A stretch of DNA of 64,000 bases from Gaiellasilicea sp963811885 (GTDB lineage Bacteria > Actinomycetota > Thermoleophilia > Gaiellales > Gaiellaceae). The translations under genes and the position numbers were made by a program. Location of the stretch: assembly GCA_963811885.1 (NCBI GenBank), contig CAWETB010000008.1, positions 1 through 64,000 on the forward strand, in the 5' to 3' direction. Of this stretch, positions 52,306-61,122 are shown one piece after another (position 1 is the first letter of the stretch; every line of letters begins with the position of its first letter). Below the pieces are notes generated by a model that was not told where the DNA came from, made no database searches, and saw only the letters and a list, made by a program, of their open reading frames with translations.

Positions 52306-53193
52306 CTACTGGCCCGTGAGCTTCTTCCGCGAGCGGGCGGAGAGCGCGCGGGCGAGCACGCTCGCCACGAGCACGAAGCTGATCAGGACGAGCGCCGACG
52401 TCCACGCGAGCGCCTGCTCGGCCGGATCGGGCGACTCCGAGTAGGTGAAGATCGCGACCGGGATCGTCGGCAGCGCCTCGGTCACGTTCGTGTTGATCGC
52501 GTTCGCCGTGATCGACGACGTGAAGAGGAGCGGCGCCGTCTCGCCGGCGACGCGCGCGACGGCGAGCACGGTTCCCGTGACGATCCCGCCGAGCGCGGTC
52601 GGGAGGACGACGCCGAGGACGGTGCGCCAGCGGCTGACACCGAGCGCGAGGCTCGCCTCGCGGAGTGCGCCCGGAACGAGCGCGAGCACTTCCTGGGTGG
52701 CGCGCGCGACCATCGGCACCATCAGGATCGAGAGCGCGAACGCGCCCGCGAGGGCGCTCTGTCCCCGGCCGACGACGATCACGCCGAAGACGAAGATGCC
52801 GACGACGATCGCCGGGATCCCGTTCATCACGTCGAGCACGATGCGCACGAAGATCGCGACCGACTTGGAGGCGAACTCGGAGAGGAAGATGGCGACGAGC
52901 ACGCCGATCGGCACGGCGATCAGCGTCGCGATCGAGACGATGATCAGGCTGCCGACGATCGCGTCCGCGAGCCCGCCCGCCTCGCCGAAGAGCCCGCGCG
53001 GCTGGGTGAAGAAGTCGATGCTCAGCGACGAGGCGCCCTTGACGATCACCGAGCCGATCACGAGGCCGAGCATGGCGACGGCGGCGAGCGCCGACAGCGT
53101 CGCCAGGACGGCGAAGATCAGCTGGACGATCCGGCGCCGCCGGAGGCCGGCCGAGCGGACGGTGACGTCGTACGTGCTCACCGACTCGCTCAC
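52306..53193 (-). CDS. pstA: Phosphate ABC transporter permease PstA
   Basis: 295 residues from GTG 53193, overlapping the pstC stop (GTGA). Six membrane segments (VIVKGASSLSIDFFTQPRGL before the second; GSLIIVSIATLIAVPIGVLV), the ABC-permease loop EASLALGVSRWRTVLGVVLP, and LLFTSSITANAINTNVTEAL before the last helices. Pairs with PstC to bring in phosphate with PstS and PstB. Last gene of pstS-pstC-pstA. Confidence 0.93.
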   Translation of the reverse strand: MSESVSTYDVTVRSAGLRRRRIVQLIFAVLATLSALAAVAMLGLVIGSVIVKGASSLSIDFFTQPRGLFGEAGGLADAIVGSLIIVSIATLIAVPIGVLVAIFLSEFASKSVAIFVRIVLDVMNGIPAIVVGIFVFGVIVVGRGQSALAGAFALSILMVPMVARATQEVLALVPGALREASLALGVSRWRTVLGVVLPTALGGIVTGTVLAVARVAGETAPLLFTSSITANAINTNVTEALPTIPVAIFTYSESPDPAEQALAWTSALVLISFVLVASVLARALSARSRKKLTGQ

Positions 53194-54164
53194 GAGATCG
53201 CCCCACGCGAGCGCTCGAAGCGGCGGACGACCGCCTGCGCGGCGACGTTCGTGATCAGCGAGATCACGAGCAGGATCGCGGCGAGATAGAGGATCGAGTC
53301 GATCTGCAGCCCGCTCACGGCGCCCTGGTACTGCGACGCGATCCGGCTGGCCAGCGTGTCGGCCGGCTCGAACCACGATTGCGGGATGCCCGAGCCGGCG
53401 CCGATCACCTGGGTGACGGCGATCGCCTCGCCGAACGCGCGCCCGAGCCCGAGGAGCACGGCGGCGACGATGCCCGGGCCGGCGTACGGGATCGTGACGC
53501 CGCGGATCGTCTCCCAGCGGGTCGCGCCGAGCGCGAGCGCGCCGTCGGAGAGATCGCGGGGGACGCGCGAGAAGAGCTCCCGGCAGATGCTCGACGTGAT
53601 CGGGATGATCATGATCGTCAGGACGAGGGCGGCAGGGAGCAGCCCGGCCTGCGAGGGCTGGCCGTCGAACATGGGGAGGAAGCCGAACCACTTGTTCAAC
53701 CACGGCTCCAGGTGCTGCGCCACCCACGGCCCGAAGACGAGGATGCCCCAGAGCCCGAGGATCACACTCGGGATCGCCGCCAGCAGCTCGATCAGCGTGC
53801 CGACCGGCCCCCGGATCCAACGGGGCGCGAGCTCGGTGAGGAAGAGCGCGATCGCGATCGACATCGGCGTCGCAATCGCAAGCGCGATGAAGGACGTGAC
53901 GACGGTGCCGTAGATGAAGTCGAGCGCCCCGAAACTCTGCGAGACCGGATCCCAGGCGACCGTCCAGATGAAGCTGAGGCCGAACGCCTCGATCGCGCCC
54001 CAGGCCTGCGCGACGACCTTGACCGACAACCACACGACCAGGCCCAGCGTGGAGGCGGCCGCGGCCGCCGTGAGCCCGTAGAAGACCATGTCTCCCACGC
54101 GCCACGGCAGCCGGCCGCCCTCGAGCTTGCCCTCGGGGGCCTGGTCGGGCGTTGTCGTCGTCAC
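53190..54164 (-). CDS. pstC: Phosphate ABC transporter permease PstC
   Basis: 324 residues, GTG 54164, one base after the pstS stop. TAAAAASTLGLVVWLSVKVV, GTVVTSFIALAIATPMSIAI, ELLAAIPSVILGLWGILVFG and the permease loop SDGALALGATRWETIRGVTI are diagnostic. Six helices plus a periplasm-side loop. Functions as a pair with PstA. Confidence 0.93.
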   Translation of the reverse strand: MTTTTPDQAPEGKLEGGRLPWRVGDMVFYGLTAAAAASTLGLVVWLSVKVVAQAWGAIEAFGLSFIWTVAWDPVSQSFGALDFIYGTVVTSFIALAIATPMSIAIALFLTELAPRWIRGPVGTLIELLAAIPSVILGLWGILVFGPWVAQHLEPWLNKWFGFLPMFDGQPSQAGLLPAALVLTIMIIPITSSICRELFSRVPRDLSDGALALGATRWETIRGVTIPYAGPGIVAAVLLGLGRAFGEAIAVTQVIGAGSGIPQSWFEPADTLASRIASQYQGAVSGLQIDSILYLAAILLVISLITNVAAQAVVRRFERSRGAIS

Positions 54165-54165
54165 G

Positions 54166-55218
54166 CTACGTCGAGGCCTGGATCTTCTTGATCTGCTTGT
54201 AGTCGAACGCGAGCACGCTCTTCGGCAGCGGCGCGAAGAGGAGCGGCGGCCCGAACTTCTGGCCGGAGGTGATCGCCCAGTAGATGAACTTCCGTAGCTC
54301 TGCGGCCTTGGAGGACGCCGTCGGAGCGAGCACGTACGTGAAGGTCGAGATCGGGTAGGCGAGCGGCTGGCTCTTCGCCGGGTTGACGATCGAGATCTCG
54401 CCGTTGCCCGTCACCTTGCCGACCGACGCCGCGGCGGCGTTGATGCTCCGCAGGCCCGGCAGCGTCCACTTGCCCGCCTTGTTCTTGACCTTGGCGAACT
54501 TGAGCTTGTTCGCAAGGGCGTACGCGACGTCGGCGTACATGACGCCGCCCTCGGTGCGCGAGACGACACCGGCGACGCCGGCGCTGCCGCGGGCGCCGAT
54601 GCCCGTCGGCCAGTTGACCGAGGTGCTGTTGCCGACGCGCGACTTCCAGGCGGTGCTCGTCTTCGAGAGGAAGTCGGTGAAGTTGTACGTCGTGCCGGAG
54701 CTGTCCGACCGGTACACCGGAGTGATGTTGAGGTCGGGCAGGTTGACGCCCGGGTTGTCCTTCTTGATCGAGGGCGAGTTCCACTTCTTGATGAAGCCGA
54801 GGTACATCTGCGCGATCACGGCCGGGCTCAGCTTCAGGCCCTGGGGCGCACCCGGGACGTTGTAGATGACCGCCGTCGCGGAGAGCGCCCACGGAATCTG
54901 GACGCAGCCCTTGCACGCAGTGAACTGGTCGGGCGAGAGCGGTGCATCGGAGGCGCCGAAGTCGACGGTGCGGGCGGTGATCGCCGCGATGCCGCCGCCG
55001 GAGCCGATCGGCGAGTAGTTGATCTGGGTCCCGTTGGCCTGGTCGTAGGCCGGGATCCACTTCGAGATCAGCGGGAACGGGAAGGTCGCACCCGCGCCCG
55101 TGAGCGTGCCGGCGTTCGCCTTCGCGCCGCCGTCGACCGCCGCTCCCGAAACCCCGGCCGCAACGAGTGAGATCGCAGCGCAGGCGAGCGCAGCGACCAG
55201 AAGCGCTGATTTCTTCAT
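54166..55218 (-). CDS. pstS: Phosphate-binding protein PstS
   Basis: 350 residues, ATG 55218 after a GAGAAAGAGGG ribosome site. Signal peptide (KKSALLVAALACAAISLVAA), then LTGAGATFPFPLISKWIPAY, INYSPIGSGGGIAAITARTV, DFGASDAPLS and PVYRSDSSGTTYNFTDFLSK, the phosphate-contacting loops of PstS proteins. No lipobox, so it may be released or anchored otherwise. Has two PHO-box units reading toward it at 55326-55298. Confidence 0.94.
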   Translation of the reverse strand: MKKSALLVAALACAAISLVAAGVSGAAVDGGAKANAGTLTGAGATFPFPLISKWIPAYDQANGTQINYSPIGSGGGIAAITARTVDFGASDAPLSPDQFTACKGCVQIPWALSATAVIYNVPGAPQGLKLSPAVIAQMYLGFIKKWNSPSIKKDNPGVNLPDLNITPVYRSDSSGTTYNFTDFLSKTSTAWKSRVGNSTSVNWPTGIGARGSAGVAGVVSRTEGGVMYADVAYALANKLKFAKVKNKAGKWTLPGLRSINAAAASVGKVTGNGEISIVNPAKSQPLAYPISTFTYVLAPTASSKAAELRKFIYWAITSGQKFGPPLLFAPLPKSVLAFDYKQIKKIQAST

Positions 55219-55297
55219 GTCCCTCTTTCTCCTCTGAGTGAACTGCACAGTCGGGCGTGAGTCTCTCGCCGGCCCGACGCGGTTGGGGCTGAATGGT

Positions 55298-55326
55298 GGT
55301 GAACACGGTGCGTCGAAGTGGTGAAC
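55298..55326 (-). promoter_or_regulatory. PHO box of pstSCA
   Basis: GTTCACC on the minus strand at 55326-55320 and 55304-55298, 22 bp apart (two 11-bp steps), 80-108 bp before the pstS start. Confidence 0.6.
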
Positions 55327-55351
55327 GCCGAGCGGCGCAGGGATACGCGCT

Positions 55352-55380
55352 CGTCACCAGATGTTCACCAGACGGTGACC
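55352..55380 (+). promoter_or_regulatory. PHO box of pstB1
   Basis: CGTCACC (55352), GTTCACC (55363) and GGTGACC (55374) at a strict pitch of 11 bp, ending 32 bp before pstB1. Reads in the plus direction, opposite to the pstS box. Confidence 0.6.
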
Positions 55381-55412
55381 CAACCCGACCGTGGCCCGGG
55401 GAGAATGCCGTG

Positions 55413-56255
55413 ATGGAAATCGAGACCAGGCTCGACATCCCCGAGCAGGCGATCAGCGAGGCGCTCGCGGAGATCACCGGCCGCCCGACCGTCTTCGCGA
55501 TCGAGGACCTGGCCGTCTGGTACGGCAAGTCGCTCGCCCTCGCCGGCGTGACGATGGACATCCGCAAGAACACCGTCACCGCCGTGATCGGCCCGTCGGG
55601 CTGCGGCAAGAGCACCTTCATCCGCTGCCTCAACCGGATGAGCGACGCCGTCCCGGGGATCAAGGTCGAGGGCCGGATCGACTACCACGGCAACAACCTG
55701 CGCGGCTCGAGGATCGACCCGGTCGAGGTGCGGCGCCGGATCGGGATGGTCTTCCAGCGCCCCAACCCGTTCCCGAAGTCGATCTACGACAACATCGCCT
55801 TCGCGCTCCGCGTGCTCGGGATGAAGGACGACCTCGACGGCCGCGTCGAGCGCGCGCTGCGGAAGGCTGCGCTCTGGGACGAGGTCAAGGACCGGCTGAA
55901 GGAATCGGCGCTCGGCCTCTCCGGCGGGCAGCAGCAGCGGCTCTGCATCGCGCGGGCGATCGCCGTCGAGCCCGAGGCCATCCTCTTCGACGAGCCGTGC
56001 TCCGCGCTCGACCCGATCTCGACGTCGGCGATCGAGGACCTGATGCACGACCTGAAGCGCGAGTACACGCTCGTGATCGTCACGCACAACATGCAGCAGG
56101 CCGCCCGCGTCGCCGAGATGACCGCCTTCTTCAGCCTGGACGAGGTCGACGGCCGCAAGACCGGAACCCTGATCGAGTTCGACGCGACCTCGAAGATCTT
56201 CACGTACCCGGCCGACAGCCGGACGAACGACTACGTCACCGGCCGGTTCGGCTAG
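55413..56255 (+). CDS. pstB: Phosphate ABC transporter ATPase PstB (first copy)
   Basis: 280 residues from ATG 55413. Walker A GPSGCGKSTFIRCLNRMSDA, Q-loop MVFQRPNPFPKSIYDNIAFA, signature LSGGQQQRLCIARAIAVEPE, Walker B ILFDEPCSALDPISTSAIED and the switch HNMQQAARVAE are complete. It is divergent from pstSCA instead of following it. A second PstB gene lies with phoU. Convergent 4-bp overlap with the ATP-grasp gene. Confidence 0.93.
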   Translation: MEIETRLDIPEQAISEALAEITGRPTVFAIEDLAVWYGKSLALAGVTMDIRKNTVTAVIGPSGCGKSTFIRCLNRMSDAVPGIKVEGRIDYHGNNLRGSRIDPVEVRRRIGMVFQRPNPFPKSIYDNIAFALRVLGMKDDLDGRVERALRKAALWDEVKDRLKESALGLSGGQQQRLCIARAIAVEPEAILFDEPCSALDPISTSAIEDLMHDLKREYTLVIVTHNMQQAARVAEMTAFFSLDEVDGRKTGTLIEFDATSKIFTYPADSRTNDYVTGRFG

Positions 56256-57139
56256 GCGACGTCTTCGCCCGCGGCGGCGGCCGGTTCGGCCCGCACGGGC
56301 TCGCGTTCGGCAGCCACGCGCGTCAGCTCCGCGGCGGCCGCGACGAACGGGTCGCGGTCGAGCCGGTACTCGCGCGTGAAGTCGGCGGCGCCGTTCAGCT
56401 CGAGCACGGTGTGACCGCCGGCGCCGTCCGGGAGCAGATCGACGCCGATCAGGTCCGCTCCGGCCGCCTCCGCGGCGCGGACGGCGAGCTCGATCGCCTC
56501 CGGCGGCGGCTCGACGGCGACCCGCGTGCCGCCGAGAGCGATGTTCGTCCGCCACTCTCCCGGCGCCGCGACGCGCGAGATCGCGCCCACGGCGACGCCC
56601 GCGGCGACGATGATCCGGAGGTCGAACCCGGCAGGCGGCACGAGCTCCTGCATGACCGCGCCGTGGCGCTGGAACCAGAGCCGGTGCTCGACCGAGCGGA
56701 GATGGCGCCGGAAGGAGATCTCGTCGCTGCAGAGCTCGACGTCGCGGCCCCAGCTGCCGAAGCGGGGCTTGACGACGACCGGGCCGTCCCAGTCCGGTAC
56801 CTGACCGCCGGGATGCAGGATCCGCGTGCGCGGATGTGGCAGGCCCGCGCGCTGCAGGACCTTCGCCGTCAGCAGCTTGTCGTGCGCGGCGAGCAGCGCC
56901 CCCGCGCGGTTGAGAACGACGACGCCGCGTGCGGCCAGCGAGCCGAGTGCCCAGAGCCCGTCTTCGACGCCGTCGAGCGCGTCGGCGACGTCCAGCCGGC
57001 CCAGCGCGACCGCTCCCGGCTGCAGCAGCGACGACGCCTGCTCCGGGACGAGGATGCGCGCGTCGACCCCGTGCGGCGCAGCCGCAGCCAGGGCTGTGTT
57101 CGTAGCAGTGCGGCGCTGGGCGACGATCGCGAGCAGCAC
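56252..57139 (-). CDS. RimK-type ATP-grasp ligase
   Basis: 295 residues: LAIVAQRRTATNTALAAAAP, LNRAGALLAAHDKLLTAKVL, GLPHPRTRILHPG, WDGPVVVKPRFGSWGRDVEL, QELVPPAGFDLRIIVAAGVA and LIGVDLLPDGAGGHTVLELN (Mg-binding end DLxxxxxGxxxLEVN-like). This is a RimK/LysX-type fold that joins an amino acid to a carboxylate. The substrate is unknown; no LysW-like carrier is nearby. A PHO-like pair precedes it at 57174. Confidence 0.85.
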   Translation of the reverse strand: MLLAIVAQRRTATNTALAAAAPHGVDARILVPEQASSLLQPGAVALGRLDVADALDGVEDGLWALGSLAARGVVVLNRAGALLAAHDKLLTAKVLQRAGLPHPRTRILHPGGQVPDWDGPVVVKPRFGSWGRDVELCSDEISFRRHLRSVEHRLWFQRHGAVMQELVPPAGFDLRIIVAAGVAVGAISRVAAPGEWRTNIALGGTRVAVEPPPEAIELAVRAAEAAGADLIGVDLLPDGAGGHTVLELNGAADFTREYRLDRDPFVAAAAELTRVAAEREPVRAEPAAAAGEDVA

Positions 57140-57173
57140 GACCTTTGGTATCGCAGAGAAATCGCGATCCGTG

Positions 57174-57191
57174 GGTTATGGGAAGGTGAAG
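57174..57191 (-). promoter_or_regulatory. PHO-box-like pair upstream of the ATP-grasp gene
   Basis: On the minus strand CTTCACC (57191-57185) and CATAACC (57180-57174), pitch 11, 35 bp before ATG 57139. The second unit and the next bases (TAACCCACGG) are identical to the ppk box. The remaining 57140-57215 gap holds nothing else I can name. Confidence 0.45.
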
Positions 57192-57215
57192 ATCCGGCGG
57201 CTGTTTGGTGTGCCG

Positions 57216-57883
57216 CTACGGATGCGAAGCGTCGGTGAACTCGCGGAACTCGCCGGTGACGAGGTACGCGGTCTGCTCGCCGATGTCGACGGCGTGGTCG
57301 CCGATCCGCTCGAGGCAGCGCGAGACGAGGATCATCCGCAGCCCCCACTCGCGCATCTCGAGGTCGCCGCCGAGCGTCGAGCAGGCGGTTGACGACACGG
57401 CGGTTGGCGCGGTCGATCAGCTCGTCGAGCTCGAGCAGCGACTCGGCCGCAATGCGGTCGCGCTGCTCGAGCGAGCGGAGCGCAACGCGGATCATCTGCT
57501 CGGCGCGCTCGCCCATCTCCTTGAAGCCCTCGAGCAGCGCCTCGTCGGGCGGCAGGTCCCTTCGACAGCTTCGTCAGCTTCGCGATCGTGACGCAGAGAT
57601 CGCCCATCCGCTCGAGGTGGAGGTTGTCCTTCAGCAGCGCGAGCACGAGGCGGAGGTCGCTGGCCACCGGGGTCTGGCGTGCGAGCAGCAGCTCGATCCC
57701 CTGCTCGACCTCGAAGTACTGGGCGTCGATGTCGTCGTCGAAGGCGATCACCTCGTCCGCGAGCTCGAGGTCCTGGGAGCAGACCGCCTCGACGGCGCCG
57801 CGAAGCGACCTCAGCACCAGCTCGCCCTCACCGCGCAGCGACAGCTCGAGCTGATCGAGCTCCTCCTGGAAGGAGACGCGCAT
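57216..57883 (-). CDS. phoU: Phosphate signalling regulator PhoU, two frame breaks
   Basis: ATG 57883 directly follows the pstB2 TAG. SFQEELDQLELSLRGEGELV, DIDAQYFEVEQGIELLLARQ, VASDLRLVLALLKDNLHLER and MGDLCVTIAKLTKL belong to the first helical bundle; frame breaks near 57555 and 57390 separate EMGERAEQMIRVALRSLEQR and LVSRCLERIGDHAVDIGEQT of the second. Metal-binding motifs E/DxxxD (HLERMGDLC, CLERIGDHA) are present. Joined length about 222 residues. Passes the state of Pst to the kinase. Confidence 0.9.
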
Positions 57884-58715
57884 CTAGCCGAACCGCCCCG
57901 TCACGTAGTCCTCGGTCCGCTGGTCGGACGGGGTGGTGAAGATCTTCGACGTCTTGTCGTACTCGACGAGGATGCCCGCTCCGCTTGCCGGACTCCTCGT
58001 CGACCTCGACCGAGAAGAACGCGGTCATGTCGGCGACGCGGGCTGCCTGCTGCATGTTGTGCGTGACGATCACGATCGTGTACTCGCGCTTGAGCTCGTG
58101 CATCAGGTCCTCGATCCGCGTCGTCGAGATCGGGTCGAGCGCCGACGCCGGCTCGTCCATCAGGATCACGTCCGGCTCGACCGCGAGGCAGCGCGCGATG
58201 CAGAGGCGCTGCTGCTGGCCGCCGGAGAGGCCGAGCGCCGACTCCTTCAGCCGGTCCTTGACCTCGTCCCAGAGTGCGGCCCGGCGCAGCGCCCCCTCGA
58301 CCCGCTCGTCGAGGCGGGCCTTGAGGCCGAGCACGCGCGGCCCGAACGCGACGTTGTCGTAGATCGACTTCGGGAACGGGTTCGGCTTCTGGAAGACCAT
58401 GCCGATCCGCCGCCGCACCTCGACCGGGTCGACGTCGGCCCCGTAGAGATCCTTGCCGTGGTACAGCACCGAGCCGCCCACCTCCGCGTTCGGGATCAGG
58501 TCGTTCATCCGGTCGAAGCAGCGGATCAGCGTGCTCTTGCCGCAGCCCGAGGGCCCGATGAACGCCGTCACCGCGTTCTTGTGCACGTCGAGGTCGACTC
58601 CCCGGATTGCCGGACTGCCGCTGTAGGAGACGTACAGGTCACGCACCTCGAAGACCGCCTCCCGATTCGTGACGCCGGCGTCGCCATGCTTCGCCGCGAT
58701 CTCGGCGAGGCTCAT
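57884..58715 (-). CDS. pstB: Phosphate ABC transporter ATPase PstB (second copy), one frame break
   Basis: ATG 58715 (MSLAEIAAKHGDAGVTNREA). Walker A GPSGCGKSTLIRCFDRMNDL, Q-loop MVFQKPNPFPKSIYDNVAFG, signature LSGGQQQRLCIARCLAVEPD, Walker B ILMDEPASALDPISTTRIED. The frame breaks near 57985, after which LVEYDKTSKIFTTPSDQRTE, DYVTGRFG and TAG follow. Length about 276 residues. Together with phoU it forms a separate operon with its own PHO box inside the phoR coding end. Confidence 0.92.
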
Positions 58716-58774
58716 GAGTTCGTTGTCGTTGCTGGCTCCGTCATGGTTCGCACCAAGTCGTCCGGCGAGTCTTG

Positions 58775-59755
58775 CTATCTCCTTGCGGCGCCGGGGCTTC
58801 CGGCTGGTGAAGTTCCGGTGACAGAGTGGTGAACGGCTACGGCGCGCGTCGGGAAGACGCAGCGGATCTCGAGGCCGCGACCGCGGCCTCCGTGCGCCTC
58901 GACCGTCCCGCCGGCGGACGTGACGACGTGCTTGACGATCGCGAGGCCGAGCCCGGTGCCCCGCGATCCCCGCGAGCGGTCGGCCCGGTAGAAGCGCTCG
59001 AACAGGCGCGGCAGGTCGGCCTGGTCCACGCCGGCTCCGTCGTCGACCACGGTCAGCACGACCTCCCCGTTCACGCGTCGAACCGAGAGCGTCGCGTTCG
59101 CGCCGGGGCCGGCGTAGCGGATCGCGTTCTCGGCGAGGTTCCTGGCAACGACGCCGAGCATCCGCGGGCGCACCTCGGCGGTCGCGTCCGCCTCGCCTTC
59201 GACGTGCAGCGTCACGCCGGCGCGCGCCGCCTGCTCGGCCAGCTCCGCGGCGACGCCGTCGAGGACCGGGAGCACCGGCTCGGCGCCGAGGGAGACGACG
59301 CGCGTGCCCGACTCGAGCTCGGCGAGGAAGAGGACCTCGTCGATCAGCTCGCGGATCGCGTCGACCTCGCGCCGTGCCTGCTCGACGAGGTGGTCGACGT
59401 CCTCTCCCGGAAGCGCGGCGAGCTCGAGCAGGGAAAGCAGCCGCGCGAGCGGCGTCCGCAGCTCGTGCGAGACCGCCGCCGTGAACCCCGAGCGCAGCTC
59501 CTCGTAGGCGGCGAGATCGCCGGCCTCGGAGAGATAGACGAGCCGCTCCTGCCGGCCGTCCACGTCGTACGGCACGACGAGAGTTCGCTCGTTCCCGAGC
59601 AGCTCGGCGTTCAACTCCTCGCCCTCACGCACGCCGAGCGACTGCCGTGCCCGGCGGCTGGCGGCGACGACGACCCCGCTCGCGTCCAGCACGACGACGG
59701 CCTCGCGGCTCTCCTCCAGCAGCATCTGACCGCGAACCGCGTCCGGGTTCACCAC
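58775..59755 (-). CDS. phoR: PhoR-like sensor histidine kinase without membrane segments
   Basis: 326 residues from GTG 59755 or 59752. A PAS-like N-terminus (LLEESREAVVVLDASGVVVA) is followed by the H-box FTAAVSHELRTPLARLLSLL, N-box NLAENAIRYAGPGAN and G-boxes VVDDGAGVDQADLPRLFERF, GTGLGLAIVKHVV. No membrane helix is present, unlike E. coli PhoR, so it must reach PhoU/Pst from the cytoplasm. Divergent to phoP, with the PHO box of phoP at its start codon. Confidence 0.87.
   Translation of the reverse strand: MVNPDAVRGQMLLEESREAVVVLDASGVVVAASRRARQSLGVREGEELNAELLGNERTLVVPYDVDGRQERLVYLSEAGDLAAYEELRSGFTAAVSHELRTPLARLLSLLELAALPGEDVDHLVEQARREVDAIRELIDEVLFLAELESGTRVVSLGAEPVLPVLDGVAAELAEQAARAGVTLHVEGEADATAEVRPRMLGVVARNLAENAIRYAGPGANATLSVRRVNGEVVLTVVDDGAGVDQADLPRLFERFYRADRSRGSRGTGLGLAIVKHVVTSAGGTVEAHGGRGRGLEIRCVFPTRAVAVHHSVTGTSPAGSPGAARR
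58806..58834 (-). promoter_or_regulatory. PHO box of pstB2-phoU inside the phoR coding end
   Basis: Minus strand: GTTCACC (58834-58828), TGTCACC (58823-58817), CTTCACC (58812-58806), strict pitch 11, 91 bp before pstB2 ATG. Confidence 0.6.
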
Positions 59756-59775
59756 TCCGTTACCACTCCTTCACC
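59747..59775 (+). promoter_or_regulatory. PHO box of phoP
   Basis: GTTCACC (59747), CGTTACC (59758) and CTTCACC (59769) at a pitch of 11 bp, ending 34 bp before GTG 59810. It overlaps the phoR start codon, so PhoP binding could couple or separate the two genes' expression. Confidence 0.6.
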
Positions 59776-59809
59776 CCTCGAAAGCCCCTCGCGCTTGCAT
59801 GATGCACGT

Positions 59810-60505
59810 GTGGCGAAGGTGCTGATCATCGAGGACGACGACGTCATCGCCCAGGGGATGGCGCGCCACCTGACCGCTGCCGGGTTCGACGCCGTCGGCG
59901 TCGCGAACGGCGAGACCGGCCTCGCGCGGCTCCGCTACGAGCAGCCCGACGTCTGCGTGCTCGACCTGATGCTGCCGGGGATCGACGGCTGGCGCGTGAT
60001 CGAGCAGGCGCGCGGCGAGGGGATCGGCACGCCGATCGTCGTCGTCAGCGCCCGCGGCACCGAGCACGACCGGATCAACGCGCTCGAGCTCGGAGCCGAC
60101 GACTACCTGGTGAAGCCGTTTTCGATGAAAGAGCTTGCGGCGCGCGTCGCGGCGGCGGCCCGCCGCGGCACGCGCGCGCAAGAACCGCGGCGCGGCGACG
60201 AGATCCTGGTCGAGGAGCTCCGCCTCGACCCGCGCAACGTCCAGGCCTACGTCGACGGGGCGAGCGCCGACCTGACGCCGACGGAGTTCCGGCTCCTCTA
60301 CGCGCTCGCGCTCGACCAGGGCCGCGTGCTCACCCGCGACGAGCTGCTGCAGCGCGTCTGGGGCCGCCGCGCCTCGCACCGGGACCGCACCGTCGACGTC
60401 TTCGTCCGCAAGCTGCGCGAGAAGGTCGACAGCCGCGCGCCGCGGCACACGTTCATCCAGACGCGCTACGGCGTCGGCTACAAGCTCGATCCCGCGCCGA
60501 AGTAG
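59810..60505 (+). CDS. phoP: PhoP/PhoB-type response regulator (OmpR family)
   Basis: 231 residues, GTG 59810 (VAKVLIIEDDDVIAQGMARH). The receiver has the acid pair ED-D (9-11), phospho-Asp 52 in CVLDLMLPGIDGWRVI and K in DDYLVKPFSMKELAARV. The winged helix is TPTEFRLLYALALDQGRVLT, VWGRRASHRDRTVDVFVRKL and RYGVGYKLD. Binds 11-bp-pitch direct repeats, as found at seven places in this region. Confidence 0.9.
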   Translation: MAKVLIIEDDDVIAQGMARHLTAAGFDAVGVANGETGLARLRYEQPDVCVLDLMLPGIDGWRVIEQARGEGIGTPIVVVSARGTEHDRINALELGADDYLVKPFSMKELAARVAAAARRGTRAQEPRRGDEILVEELRLDPRNVQAYVDGASADLTPTEFRLLYALALDQGRVLTRDELLQRVWGRRASHRDRTVDVFVRKLREKVDSRAPRHTFIQTRYGVGYKLDPAPK

Positions 60506-61076
60506 CTACGCGCCGCCGGCGTACAGAAGCACGAGCGAGCCGCGCGGGATCCGGTCGGCCGCAGCCGGGCTCTGGGAGACGACGATGTCCTCCGTGACGG
60601 CGGGGACGTTGATCGTCTGCACTTCGAAGCCGACCTGCTCGAGCGCGGCCCGCCCGTCGGCCTCGGTCTGCTCGGTCGCGTCGGGCACCGTCACGATCAC
60701 GGCCGGGCTTCGGGCCGGTGGAGACGTTCAGCGAGACGGCTTCACCGCGCTGGAGCTCGCTTCCCGCCGGCCGCGACTGGCCGATCACCTGACCGGCCGG
60801 CTTGCTCGAGGGAACGTACTTGACCGCCGCGCGCAGGCCGGCCTCGGCGAGCTGCTCGGCGGCGCCGGCAAGCTCGGCCCCTTCGACGTCGGGCACGGTC
60901 GCAGGCGCGCCCGGCCCGGTCGTCGCCGCTGCCGCCGTCGTGTCCGATGCCTCGTCGTCGTCCGATCCGCAGCCGCCGGCGAGGAGCGCGAGGCCCAGCA
61001 CGAGGACGAGCACGAGCAGCCACGGGGCCAGCGTCGGCCGGCGGCGAGAGGTTCCCGGCTGCTCGGGCAACGCCAT
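60506..61076 (-). CDS. PASTA-domain lipoprotein-like protein, one frame break
   Basis: ATG 61076. One membrane segment with a Cys (LLVLVLVLGLALLAGGCGSD) could be a lipobox (LAGGC). Next a Thr/Ala linker, then a first PASTA unit (VPDVEGAELAGAAEQLAEAG ... VSLNVSTGP) and, after a break near 60703, a second (VPDATEQTEADGRAALEQVG ... VLLYAGGA). PASTA domains bind peptidoglycan fragments and usually sit on Ser/Thr kinases or PBPs; here there is no kinase. Ends next to phoP (convergent). Confidence 0.75.
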
Positions 61077-61122
61077 CGGCGCCACTCTACGCGGCCGTCA
61101 CGACGGTGCCAAGCCGCAGGCG

